Below the pieces are notes generated by a model. The model was not told the origin of the DNA. It saw nothing but the letters and a program-made list of their open reading frames with translations, and did no database searches. Both the position numbers and the translations under genes were made by a program. A stretch of 7,557 bases of DNA from Candidatus Woesebacteria bacterium UBA925. GTDB lineage: Bacteria; Patescibacteriota; Microgenomatia; UBA8517. The stretch spans positions 590 through 8,146 of the forward strand of contig DBDT01000087.1 of assembly GCA_002293705.1 (NCBI GenBank). Reading direction: 5' to 3'. Below are positions 1 to 5,105 of the stretch, piece by piece; position 1 is the first letter of the stretch, and every line of letters begins with the position of its first letter.

Positions 1-18
1 GAAGTGTATAAGAGACAG
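1..18 (+). other. Nextera/Tn5 adapter remnant at left contig end
   Basis: Bases 4-18 (GTGTATAAGAGACAG) match the inner 15 bases of the Tn5 mosaic end used in Nextera library preparation; the first three bases differ from the canonical adapter. It is library sequence, not genome. Read in frame it adds the artificial residues MYKRQ to the front of the kinase fragment that follows. Confidence 0.95.
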
Positions 19-444
19 ACATTAAGCACTGGCGTTAATGGCGTTAGAATTGTTAATCAGCAAATCGAAGAATCTGTTGGAGGGTTTGAGATTGGAGATC
101 AGATAATAAATATGGGCGACAATAGATATCAAGGTTTGGAGCAGTTGGTGTCTGGAGCTGCACTTCAAAGAAGGTATGGTAGGCCAGCGCACGAGCTTGA
201 TGACCCTGCTATTTGGGATGAAGTGGCACATATTGCAGCAATTGGAGTATTTAACACTGTCTTATACTGGTCACCATCAATTGTCGTCATAGGTGGATCT
301 TTGGTAAAAAGAATTTCAATAGAAAAACTTAAACTTACTCTTAAGTCTCTTTCAAAACTTTCTGTGGATATGCCCTCAGTTGTAAAGGCTGAGCTTGGTG
401 ATTTAGGAGGGCTATGGGGAGCCCTCCATTTGGCAAAGCACTAG
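19..444 (+). CDS. ROK-family sugar kinase, C-terminal fragment (5' end off contig)
   Basis: ROK proteins are cytoplasmic ATP-dependent sugar kinases (glucokinase and relatives) or sugar-responsive repressors. About 141 genomic residues remain, roughly the C-terminal half. Visible ROK signatures are GLEQLVSGAALQRRYG (the usual LExxxSGxAL segment), a helix with WDEVAHIAAIGVFNTV, WSPSIVVIGGSLV (the typical strand ending in a GG turn) and the closing GDLGGLWGAL. The family's zinc-binding CxCGxxGC stretch is absent, and the position normally occupied by the ExGH histidine reads E-I-G-D. The catalytic Asp and ATP-binding N-terminal part lie off the contig, so kinase versus regulator cannot be decided. 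An apparent ATG at base 4 is adapter. The TAG stop shares the bases CTAG with the stop of the convergent small gene. Confidence 0.85.
   Translation, partial: TLSTGVNGVRIVNQQIEESVGGFEIGDQIINMGDNRYQGLEQLVSGAALQRRYGRPAHELDDPAIWDEVAHIAAIGVFNTVLYWSPSIVVIGGSLVKRISIEKLKLTLKSLSKLSVDMPSVVKAELGDLGGLWGALHLAKH
406..427. terminator. GC-rich hairpin at the 3' end of the ROK gene
   Basis: GGAGGGCT (406-413), a 6-base loop, and AGCCCTCC (420-427) form a perfect 8-bp stem about 15 bases before the kinase stop. It lies between two convergent genes and could slow or stop polymerase in either direction, but neither side has a proper T-run. The bases also encode the conserved G-G-L-W-G-A-L end of ROK proteins, so the hairpin may be incidental. 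Confidence 0.35.
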
Positions 445-674
445 ATGACCGCGTGGTCGGTGTCTGTCAAGCCAATTCTTTCGCGAATGTTCCGCCCCAG
501 GATGTTAAATGTTTGAGCGAGTACTACAACGTAGTATGGCGTGTCCGGCTGTAGCCGTTGGACGACTGCACCAGTCCCATCAAATCGGACAAGGTCTCTC
601 GTCGCTTCTTCAAATTCAAATTCAACATCTTGGCCATCGATATCAACCCAAATAATCACAACTTTCTTAACCAT
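441..674 (-). CDS. Hypothetical 77-residue protein
   Basis: I recognise no family. The protein starts with a hydrophobic strand (VKKVVIIWVDIDG), then an acidic stretch (DVEFEFEEATRDLVRFDG), a second strand-rich stretch (PYYVVVLAQTFNIL) and a charged C-terminus (RNIRERIGLTDTDHAVI). This suggests a small alpha/beta cytoplasmic protein; there are no cysteines, no signal peptide and no membrane span. It is judged real because the ATG is preceded by a good Shine-Dalgarno site (AAGGAAGGG, 7-8 bases upstream) and a well-spaced sigma70 promoter. Its GC content looks higher than that of its neighbours. It is divergent from thioredoxin, with overlapping promoters, and its TAG stop overlaps the ROK stop by four bases. 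Confidence 0.7.
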   Translation of the reverse strand: MVKKVVIIWVDIDGQDVEFEFEEATRDLVRFDGTGAVVQRLQPDTPYYVVVLAQTFNILGRNIRERIGLTDTDHAVI

Positions 675-677
675 GAT

Positions 678-690
678 TTCCCTTCCTTTG
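678..690 (-). promoter_or_regulatory. Shine-Dalgarno site of the 77-residue gene
   Basis: The minus strand reads CAAAGGAAGGGAA just before the ATG at 674. It is one of only two clear SD sites in the window and fixes this start. Confidence 0.65.
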
Positions 691-693
691 CTG

Positions 694-722
694 TTGAACG
701 GTTCACAATTTTAGTTTATGAT
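694..722 (+). promoter_or_regulatory. Sigma70-type promoter for thioredoxin, giving a leaderless transcript
   Basis: A -35 TTGAAC (694-699, 4 of 6) and a -10 TATGAT (717-722, 5 of 6) are separated by 17 bases. The predicted transcription start is about base 729, next to the ATG at 730, so the mRNA would be essentially leaderless. This fits the lack of an SD site. It also means that the ATGs at 718 and 721 lie inside the -10 region and are unlikely starts. Confidence 0.5.
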
Positions 723-736
723 GGGTTCTATGGCAA
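708..736 (-). promoter_or_regulatory. Sigma70-type promoter for the 77-residue gene
   Basis: On the minus strand, a -35 TTGCCA (736-731, 5 of 6 consensus bases) and a -10 TAAAAT (713-708, 5 of 6) are separated by exactly 17 bases. Transcription would begin near 702, giving a leader of about 28 bases that contains the SD site. The -35 box lies over the first codons of thioredoxin, and the element overlaps the thioredoxin promoter on the other strand. Confidence 0.55.
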
Positions 737-1047
737 TTGCAGCTATCACTGACGCTCAATTTGAGGAGAAAGTTCTTAAATCAGACAAGCCGGTATTTGT
801 TGATTTTTGGGCACCATGGTGTGGTCCTTGCAAGATGGCTGAGCCAGTTTTGGAAGAATTATCTGGGGAGTACGAAGGCAAAGTAACTTTTTACAAAATG
901 AATGTTGATGAAGAGCAAAAGTATGCAGGTAGTCTCGGAGTTATGTCTATTCCAACCACAATTCTTTTTAAGGATGGAAAAATGGTAGACAGGCAAACTG
1001 GCTTTGCAGGCAAGGCTGGCTTTGAGAAGATTTTGTCAAAGTCTTAA
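730..1047 (+). CDS. trxA: Thioredoxin
   Basis: Small cytoplasmic dithiol protein that reduces disulfides in target proteins and is itself recharged by thioredoxin reductase, encoded directly downstream. The 105 residues match the usual length. FVDFWAPWCGPCK carries the active-site cysteines C31 and C34 in the canonical WCGPC, the buried Asp of VDFWA is present, and the SIPTT segment contains the cis-proline (P75). The TILFKDGK strand and the Gly of TGFAGK also match the fold. ATGs at 718 and 721 are possible, but 730 is chosen because it gives the normal N-terminal length and because the upstream ATGs fall inside the -10 hexamer. A weak hairpin with a T-run overlaps the stop, so only part of the transcript may continue into the reductase gene. 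Confidence 0.96.
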   Translation: MAIAAITDAQFEEKVLKSDKPVFVDFWAPWCGPCKMAEPVLEELSGEYEGKVTFYKMNVDEEQKYAGSLGVMSIPTTILFKDGKMVDRQTGFAGKAGFEKILSKS

Positions 1048-1055
1048 TTTTTTTT
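1027..1055 (+). terminator. trxA: Weak hairpin plus T8 run after thioredoxin
   Basis: AAGATTTT (1027-1034) pairs with AAAGTCTT (1038-1045) across a 3-base loop, with one G-U pair, and is followed by eight Ts (1048-1055). The stem is AT-rich and therefore weak; it looks like partial termination that would give more thioredoxin than reductase mRNA. Confidence 0.4.
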
Positions 1056-1075
1056 GATTTCACCAAACTATATTG

Positions 1076-2047
1076 ATGTCAGATACCTATGTAGCCCCTA
1101 ATCCAGAAAACGATGTTTGGGATGTTGCAATAATCGGATCAGGCCCTTCAGCTTTAACTGCCGCTATTTACACAACTCGCGGAGCTGCTTCCACTCTACT
1201 TCTTGCTGGTGACACGTGGGGAGGGCAGCTAATGCTTACCACGACCGTAGACAATTTCCCCGGCTTTCCTGATGGGATTGATGGCCCCGCTCTGATGGAG
1301 AACATGAAAAAGCAAGCGCTTAGATTTGGAACAAACTGGAAGGATCAGAAACTTGTTAGCTTAGAAAAATCTTCAGATGTTTTTATTCTTAAAACTGATA
1401 ATGAAGAATTTAAATCAAGATGTGTGATAGTGGCCACAGGGGCAGACACTAAGTGGCTGGGTGTTGCGGGGGAGGAAAGACTTCGTGGCAGAGGGGTAAG
1501 CTCTTGTGCTCCTTGTGACGCCCCATTTTTTAAGGAAAAAAAAGTTGCAGTTATTGGTGGTGGGGACAGTGCAATGGAGGAGGCTTTGGTAATTGCCAAA
1601 TACGCTTCAGAAGTCTTTGTGATCCACCGTAGGGATGGCTTTAAGGCCTCTGCCGCCATGCAGGAGAAAGTTTTGAATCACCCAAAGATTAAAGTGATTT
1701 GGAATACTAAAGTAATTGAAATGGTGGGCGAAGAAAAGCTTACAGCAGTTAAACTTCAAACAGAAGGAGAAGGGGAGAAGTTATTTGATCTTGATGGAGT
1801 ATTTGTGGCCATTGGGCACAGCCCCTCCACTAAGAATTTTTCAGGAGTATTGGATATGGATGAGCTTGGATATCTATTGCGATCACCCAAAGATGGTTTC
1901 GAAATGAGCACTAATTTAGCTGGTGTGTTTACTGCAGGAGATGTTCACGACAGACATTACAGGCAAGCCATAACAGCTTCGGGCTTTGGTGCAATGTCGG
2001 CTCTTGACTCTCTTAAGTTTTTAGACAAAGATATACCGACATGGTGA
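1076..2047 (+). CDS. trxB: Thioredoxin reductase (NADPH, FAD)
   Basis: Low-molecular-weight flavoenzyme that passes electrons from NADPH through FAD and a redox-active disulfide to thioredoxin. The 323 residues are normal for the family. Visible parts are the N-terminal FAD site GSGPSA (about 21-26), the central ATG turn (VATGAD), the redox disulfide in SSCAPCDAPF (C144 and C147, CAPC in place of the common CATC), the NADPH-domain GGGDSAMEEA (about 161-170), HRRDGFKAS (184-192, binding the 2'-phosphate, with Lys where Arg is usual), and the closing FAD motif TAGDVHD followed by YRQAITASG. A TTG at 1073 is in frame, but the ATG at 1076 is preferred. There is no SD site. The TGA stop overlaps the next gene's start, indicating one operon. 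Confidence 0.96.
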   Translation: MSDTYVAPNPENDVWDVAIIGSGPSALTAAIYTTRGAASTLLLAGDTWGGQLMLTTTVDNFPGFPDGIDGPALMENMKKQALRFGTNWKDQKLVSLEKSSDVFILKTDNEEFKSRCVIVATGADTKWLGVAGEERLRGRGVSSCAPCDAPFFKEKKVAVIGGGDSAMEEALVIAKYASEVFVIHRRDGFKASAAMQEKVLNHPKIKVIWNTKVIEMVGEEKLTAVKLQTEGEGEKLFDLDGVFVAIGHSPSTKNFSGVLDMDELGYLLRSPKDGFEMSTNLAGVFTAGDVHDRHYRQAITASGFGAMSALDSLKFLDKDIPTW

Positions 2048-2922
2048 AAGAAAAAAAGACTAAAGTTGTAGCTAGGACACCAAAAGCATCTGATGCTTTA
2101 GTGCAGACTCCTGTTGCGGTTGAATCTTCAAAGCAACCACTAGTATTGAAAGTCTTACCGGCTGTTTATGGAGGTTTGCTTATCATGGCTTTTGCAATTG
2201 GTGTTTTGTGGCAAAAAGTTGAAAATCTTTCAAACACTGCAGCCACCAATAATGCAGCAGTGGCTCAACAAGCAGTGCAGGCAACCCCAGTTCCAGTAAC
2301 TCTAGACCAAATTAAAAACCTATTTGATGGGGACTTTGTTAAGTTTGGAGAAGCAGACAAACCTCTTTTGTTTGTTGAAGTTGCTGATCCAAGCTGTCCT
2401 TTCTGTCATGTTGCTTCAGGTAAAAATCCAAGCTTGAATAGGCAAGTTGGTACACAGTTTATCTTAAACACTGATGGTGGAACATACCAAGCACCAGTAG
2501 TTGAAATGAGAAAATTGGTTGAAGAAGGTAAGGCATCATACCTAACCCTCTACAGTATTGGTCATGGAAATGGAGATTTGGCTCAAAAAGCACTTTATTG
2601 TGCTCACGAAAAAGGTAGATTCTGGCAGGCACATGATCTTTTGTACTCAACAGAGGGTTACGATGTTGTAAACGACAAGGTTAAAAATGATGTGGCAAAT
2701 GCTGGAATACTTGCAGAATTTCTTAAGCCAGCAGTTGACCCAGCATTTATCAAAAGCTGTTTGGAGAGTGGGAAGTATGACGAGAGATTGAAGGCAGACT
2801 TGGAAGTTGCTGCAAGCCTTGGAGTACAAGGTACTCCTGCCTTCTTTGTTAACGACACAAGATTTCCAGGTGCTGTGAGCTTTTCAGAAATGAAGTCTGT
2901 TGTTGATGCAGCCTTGAAGTAA
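2041..2922 (+). CDS. Membrane-anchored DsbA/Thioredoxin_4-like thiol-disulfide oxidoreductase
   Basis: Predicted to make, break or shuffle disulfide bonds in proteins outside the cytoplasmic membrane. The order is: a basic cytoplasmic N-terminus (1-33), one membrane span (about 35-57, VLPAVYGGLLIMAFAIGVLW), an Ala/Gln/Thr-rich linker (60-86), then a thioredoxin-fold domain with a helical insertion, as in DsbA, BdbD and Thioredoxin_4 proteins. The active site is DPSCPFCH (C119, C122) and the cis-proline is in GVQGTPAFFV (P266). Two further cysteines, C187 (ALYCAHEKGRFW) and C240 (FIKSCLESGKY), could form a structural disulfide. The ATG overlaps the reductase stop by 7 bases (ATGGTGA), suggesting coupled translation. 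Whether it acts as oxidase, isomerase or reductase is not visible; no DsbB- or VKOR-like partner is in the window. Confidence 0.88.
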   Translation: MVKEKKTKVVARTPKASDALVQTPVAVESSKQPLVLKVLPAVYGGLLIMAFAIGVLWQKVENLSNTAATNNAAVAQQAVQATPVPVTLDQIKNLFDGDFVKFGEADKPLLFVEVADPSCPFCHVASGKNPSLNRQVGTQFILNTDGGTYQAPVVEMRKLVEEGKASYLTLYSIGHGNGDLAQKALYCAHEKGRFWQAHDLLYSTEGYDVVNDKVKNDVANAGILAEFLKPAVDPAFIKSCLESGKYDERLKADLEVAASLGVQGTPAFFVNDTRFPGAVSFSEMKSVVDAALK

Positions 2923-2933
2923 TTCAAGTAATT

Positions 2934-2939
2934 TATAAT
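2934..2939 (+). promoter_or_regulatory. Candidate -10 box for the RRM gene
   Basis: A perfect TATAAT lies in the gap after the DsbA-like gene; transcription from it would start near 2946 and leave a leader of about 57 bases. The -35 is poor: TTGAAG at 2914-2919 is only 14 bases away. Confidence 0.4.
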
Positions 2940-2986
2940 TATCGTGCCAATGCCTTATTGTTGTAAAAATAGATCCTCTTTTTTGA

Positions 2987-2996
2987 AAGGGGGTGA
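2987..2996 (+). promoter_or_regulatory. Strong Shine-Dalgarno site of the RRM gene
   Basis: AAGGGGGTGA differs by one base from the ideal AAGGAGGTGA and ends a few bases before the GTG at 3003. It supports GTG as the start; no in-frame ATG or TTG lies nearby. The site sits opposite a U-rich stretch (2979-2984) with which it could weakly pair. Confidence 0.7.
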
Positions 2997-3002
2997 GAGA
3001 TT

Positions 3003-3479
3003 GTGAACTCTTCAAATTCTAAGTTGTTTGTTGGAAATCTCTCATTCCAAACCACTCGAGACGAACTGATGCAATACTTTTCCGGAGCTGGAACTGTTGT
3101 TGATGCTGTAATTCTTACTAATAAATTTAGTGGAAGGTCAAGAGGTTTTGGTTTTGTGCAAATGAGCACAGACGCAGAAGCAATTCATGCAAAAGAAATG
3201 TTTCATGGAAAAGAATTCATGGGACGAGTACTTGTAGTGAATGATGCAACCCCTGAGAGGCCTAAAGATGTGTATCAAGCACCAGAGGCGCCTGTCATGG
3301 AGTCAGCTGCACCTGCAGCTATGCCTGCTCCTGTGGTTGAAATACCAGCCGCAGTTGAACCAACTGCAGTTGAGCCAATGCCAGTTACAGAAACAGCAGT
3401 AGAGCCAGTAGTTGAACCTATGGCACCTGCTACTGATGTAGTACCTGTAGTGGAAGAAGCTGTAAAGCCAGCTGAGTAA
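3003..3479 (+). CDS. RRM-domain RNA-binding protein with Pro/Ala/Val/Glu-rich tail
   Basis: A single RNA-recognition motif, as in the small RNA-binding proteins of cyanobacteria and other bacteria; these bind single-stranded RNA in the cytoplasm, and some are cold-induced. Residues 7-81 form the RRM: RNP2 is LFVGNL (8-13), RNP1 is RGFGFVQM (47-54), with RNA-stacking aromatics F9, F49 and F51. From about residue 90 to 158 the chain becomes a low-complexity tail rich in Pro, Ala, Val and Glu, with four VEP units and no Gly or Arg. Bacterial RRM proteins more often end in short Gly/Arg-rich tails, so this acidic tail is unusual and unlikely to bind RNA. The start is GTG with a strong SD site. 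It has its own promoter candidate and a hairpin terminator, so it is probably a single-gene unit. Confidence 0.92.
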   Translation: MNSSNSKLFVGNLSFQTTRDELMQYFSGAGTVVDAVILTNKFSGRSRGFGFVQMSTDAEAIHAKEMFHGKEFMGRVLVVNDATPERPKDVYQAPEAPVMESAAPAAMPAPVVEIPAAVEPTAVEPMPVTETAVEPVVEPMAPATDVVPVVEEAVKPAE

Positions 3480-3486
3480 CAAAAGA

Positions 3487-3534
3487 CAAAGCGGCGTTCA
3501 AGTTAATTCTTGTTCGCCGTTTTGTTTTGTTATT
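3487..3534 (+). terminator. Intrinsic terminator after the RRM gene
   Basis: CAAAGCGGCG (3487-3496) pairs with CGCCGTTTTG (3515-3524), including one G-U pair; an inner CAAG/CTTG helix lies beyond a TT/TT mismatch. A T-rich tail (TTTTGTTTTGTTATT) follows. It may also work in reverse for the convergent gene ending at 3530, whose stop lies inside this element. Confidence 0.85.
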
Positions 3535-4000
3535 CAAATCTTACTTCAAGCTCATCACCTTCATTAATTGACCTTGAAAGTGCTTCGGGGTCTACTGCTC
3601 CATTTAGATAAAAGTTAAGATTCTGGGTTTTGTTGGTGCAAAATCTTTGCTTGGTGCCAGTCACCAGACACTGAGTGTCTATGGAGAAAGGTAGTGTGTC
3701 AAAGAATTCTTTCCATGTAGTGTTACTTCGTGCAATTATTTGATCCCCTTTTCCAGTGGCAATGTATGCTTTTTCTGAAAGGTTTTGGTACATGGAGTTT
3801 GAAAAATCTCTTTTAGTTCCAAGGGTGTAGATGGAAAACTTGGCATTGACGAAAACTTCTTTGTTTTCGACTTCGGAGGAAGTAGTGTTGCTATTAGTTG
3901 TTGGTGTTTGCTTATTGGGTTCCGGATCTGGTTTAGATGTTAAAAAGATAAAGGTCGCGATTGTTGCAATAAGTATAGCTACGGGAAGTAATACCTTCAT
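3530..4000 (-). CDS. Small membrane-anchored or exported protein, unknown function
   Basis: I recognise no named family. Residues 3-21 form one hydrophobic span (VLLPVAILIATIATFIFLT) after MK, with no lipobox cysteine, so it is probably an uncleaved anchor. Residues 22-48 are a Pro/Thr/Ser/Asn-rich linker. The outer domain (49-156) has two strand-rich halves, FSIYTLGTKRDFS and LNFYLNGAVDPEALS, and ends with GDELEVRFE. Two cysteines, C111 and C121, could form a disulfide, possibly served by the DsbA-like protein nearby. The layout recalls uncharacterised anchored proteins of Patescibacteria that I remember as rich in HxH motifs, but this one lacks those histidines; that link is tentative. There is no SD site; a -10-like TATTAT sits directly before the ATG. 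Confidence 0.8.
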   Translation of the reverse strand: MKVLLPVAILIATIATFIFLTSKPDPEPNKQTPTTNSNTTSSEVENKEVFVNAKFSIYTLGTKRDFSNSMYQNLSEKAYIATGKGDQIIARSNTTWKEFFDTLPFSIDTQCLVTGTKQRFCTNKTQNLNFYLNGAVDPEALSRSINEGDELEVRFE

Positions 4001-4006
4001 TCTAAA

Positions 4007-4012
4007 ATAATA
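4007..4012 (-). promoter_or_regulatory. -10-like box directly before the exported-protein gene
   Basis: The minus strand reads TATTAT (5 of 6 consensus bases). With normal spacing, transcription would start at base 4000, the A of the ATG, giving a leaderless mRNA. No good -35 is seen. Confidence 0.4.
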
Positions 4013-4082
4013 CTCTTTTAATGATGGGGTTGGAGCTACTTGCTGAGCGCTCCGGTCTAGAACCTTCTTATCCTTATAACGA

Positions 4083-4140
4083 TTGTCTCACATCAAGGCT
4101 AAACGAGACAAATGAGACACCATAAAAAGGGAGTGTCTCA
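4083..4140. repeat. Four GAGACA/TGTCTC boxes forming two inverted repeats
   Basis: The first pair is TTGTCTC (4083-4089) with GAGACAA (4105-4111), 15 bases apart. The second is TGAGACAC (4113-4120) with GTGTCTCA (4133-4140), 12 bases apart. Within each pair the boxes are 20-21 bases apart, two DNA turns, so they face the same side of the helix. They lie between two divergent genes, one encoding a MerR-type HTH protein, so an operator for that protein is the simplest reading. The second pair could also fold as an RNA hairpin. The resemblance of TGTCTC to the adapter is chance: no other adapter bases follow. Confidence 0.6.
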
Positions 4141-4195
4141 ATTTTCTGGGTTTTTGTTGCAAAAAGCACTTGCAGATTTGTTTAATTTAGTATAA

Positions 4196-4201
4196 GATAA
4201 T
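4196..4201 (+). promoter_or_regulatory. -10-like box directly before the MerR-type gene
   Basis: GATAAT (5 of 6 consensus bases) is placed so that transcription would begin at the A of the ATG at 4208. TATAAG at 4191-4196 is an alternative. No clear -35 or SD site is present, which would fit an activator-dependent or weak promoter. Confidence 0.4.
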
Positions 4202-4207
4202 ATAAGT

Positions 4208-5089
4208 ATGGAAAAATTATTAACACTAGCCGAAGCGGCGGCTCTTATCAATGTTCACCCTGAAACTCTTCGAAGGTGGGACAATGACAAAACTCTGGTT
4301 GCTGTAAGAGTAAATGATCGAGGCGATAGACGCTATAGGGAGAGTGACATTCTGGATTTTATGTCTACCCACAAAGCAACAATCTCCCATGCCAAAACAG
4401 TCGATATCGATGGTTACGAGGTTAAATGGTGGGGCGAAGAAGGCTTTAAGACTGTTCAGGGCAACTTTCATCTAATAGGCAAACCGTATGCTGTTAAAGG
4501 CAGTGGATTTATAGGCTTCCCATTCTTTGTTGATTTCTTGGAAAAGATGCGATCTGGCACTAACGAAGATGAGTTAGATAAGCTGGCTATGGGAGAAGTT
4601 ACGGAGTATATCAAGTCGAAAAAAGTTTTTGACGGAGATACCGCTACATTTGAATATCTAAACCATTCCTTTTATGAGGTTCAGAATCCCGAATGGTGGG
4701 AAGGAAAATACAGTAAAACATTAGTTCCTGGTTTGAGAGTAGAGGCACACGCTGCCCATCCTCTTACCGTTGAGAATAAGGCATGGAGAGTCATTTTATA
4801 CTTCAAATCCAAGCAAGGAGACTCATGGCTTCCTACCGCTTTTGGTCAGAGTCCCGGCACAGTTGAATACTTTGTGTGGATTGATGCAAAAGAGCTTGCC
4901 GATTTTGACCTTCCGAACACTCAAAAAGGCGCTGAAGTCCTAGCTGTTCAATTTGGTGTAGATCGGTTTGAAGAAACAAAAGATGCGAATGGAAATAGAG
5001 ACATAACTAGAATAACTGAAAAGAACTCAGCACGTTTTGATGGAAAGTGGGTAAAAGACAGTTGGTTACCCGATGAATTGATGAAGTAG
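4208..5089 (+). CDS. MerR/excisionase-type HTH protein with large C-terminal domain of unknown function
   Basis: Probable DNA-binding regulator. Residues 1-53 are a MerR-type winged helix: LLTLAEAAALINVHPETLRRWD is the helix-turn-helix and RVNDRGDRRYRESDILDFM the wing plus the usual closing helix. The remaining roughly 240 residues match no family I know. They contain no cysteine, are rich in Trp and aromatic residues (YEVKWWGEEGF, NPEWWEGKY, YFVWIDAKEL), and look strand-rich from about 140 on, as a ligand-binding or beta-sandwich domain might. No resolvase catalytic segment is seen, so it is not an IS607-type recombinase. The ATG is chosen because it gives the complete HTH. The upstream inverted repeats may be its operator. 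Its end faces the minus-strand zinc-ribbon gene across 11 bases. Confidence 0.8.
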   Translation: MEKLLTLAEAAALINVHPETLRRWDNDKTLVAVRVNDRGDRRYRESDILDFMSTHKATISHAKTVDIDGYEVKWWGEEGFKTVQGNFHLIGKPYAVKGSGFIGFPFFVDFLEKMRSGTNEDELDKLAMGEVTEYIKSKKVFDGDTATFEYLNHSFYEVQNPEWWEGKYSKTLVPGLRVEAHAAHPLTVENKAWRVILYFKSKQGDSWLPTAFGQSPGTVEYFVWIDAKELADFDLPNTQKGAEVLAVQFGVDRFEETKDANGNRDITRITEKNSARFDGKWVKDSWLPDELMK

Positions 5090-5105
5090 ACGTCTATTTT
5101 TCATA
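5081..5105. terminator. Palindrome between convergent stops
   Basis: TAGACGTCTA (5087-5096) is a perfect 10-base palindrome that starts at the TAG stop, is followed by five Ts on the plus strand, and is flanked by ATGAA and TTCAT. As a hairpin its loop would be too tight without opening the centre, so terminator function is uncertain. Confidence 0.3.

Noticed and set aside
1345..1659. Minus-strand 104-residue frame inside thioredoxin reductase
   Set aside because: Lies entirely opposite a well-conserved gene, with no SD site or domain.
2658..2927. Minus-strand 89-residue frame inside the DsbA-like gene
   Set aside because: Antisense shadow of a conserved domain with no independent support.
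4021..4075. tRNA-like stretch with GGTTC and GAGC arms
   Set aside because: No acceptor stem, no proper T-arm loop of seven bases and no anticodon arm could be formed on either strand.
4083..4140. CRISPR-like or direct-repeat array from repeated TGTCTC
   Set aside because: Only four 6-8 base boxes in alternating orientation, with no regular spacers and no cas genes; an operator fits better.
4208..5089. IS607-type recombinase or phage excisionase
   Set aside because: The N-terminal HTH is similar, but the chain lacks a serine-recombinase domain, and no mobile-element ends are nearby.
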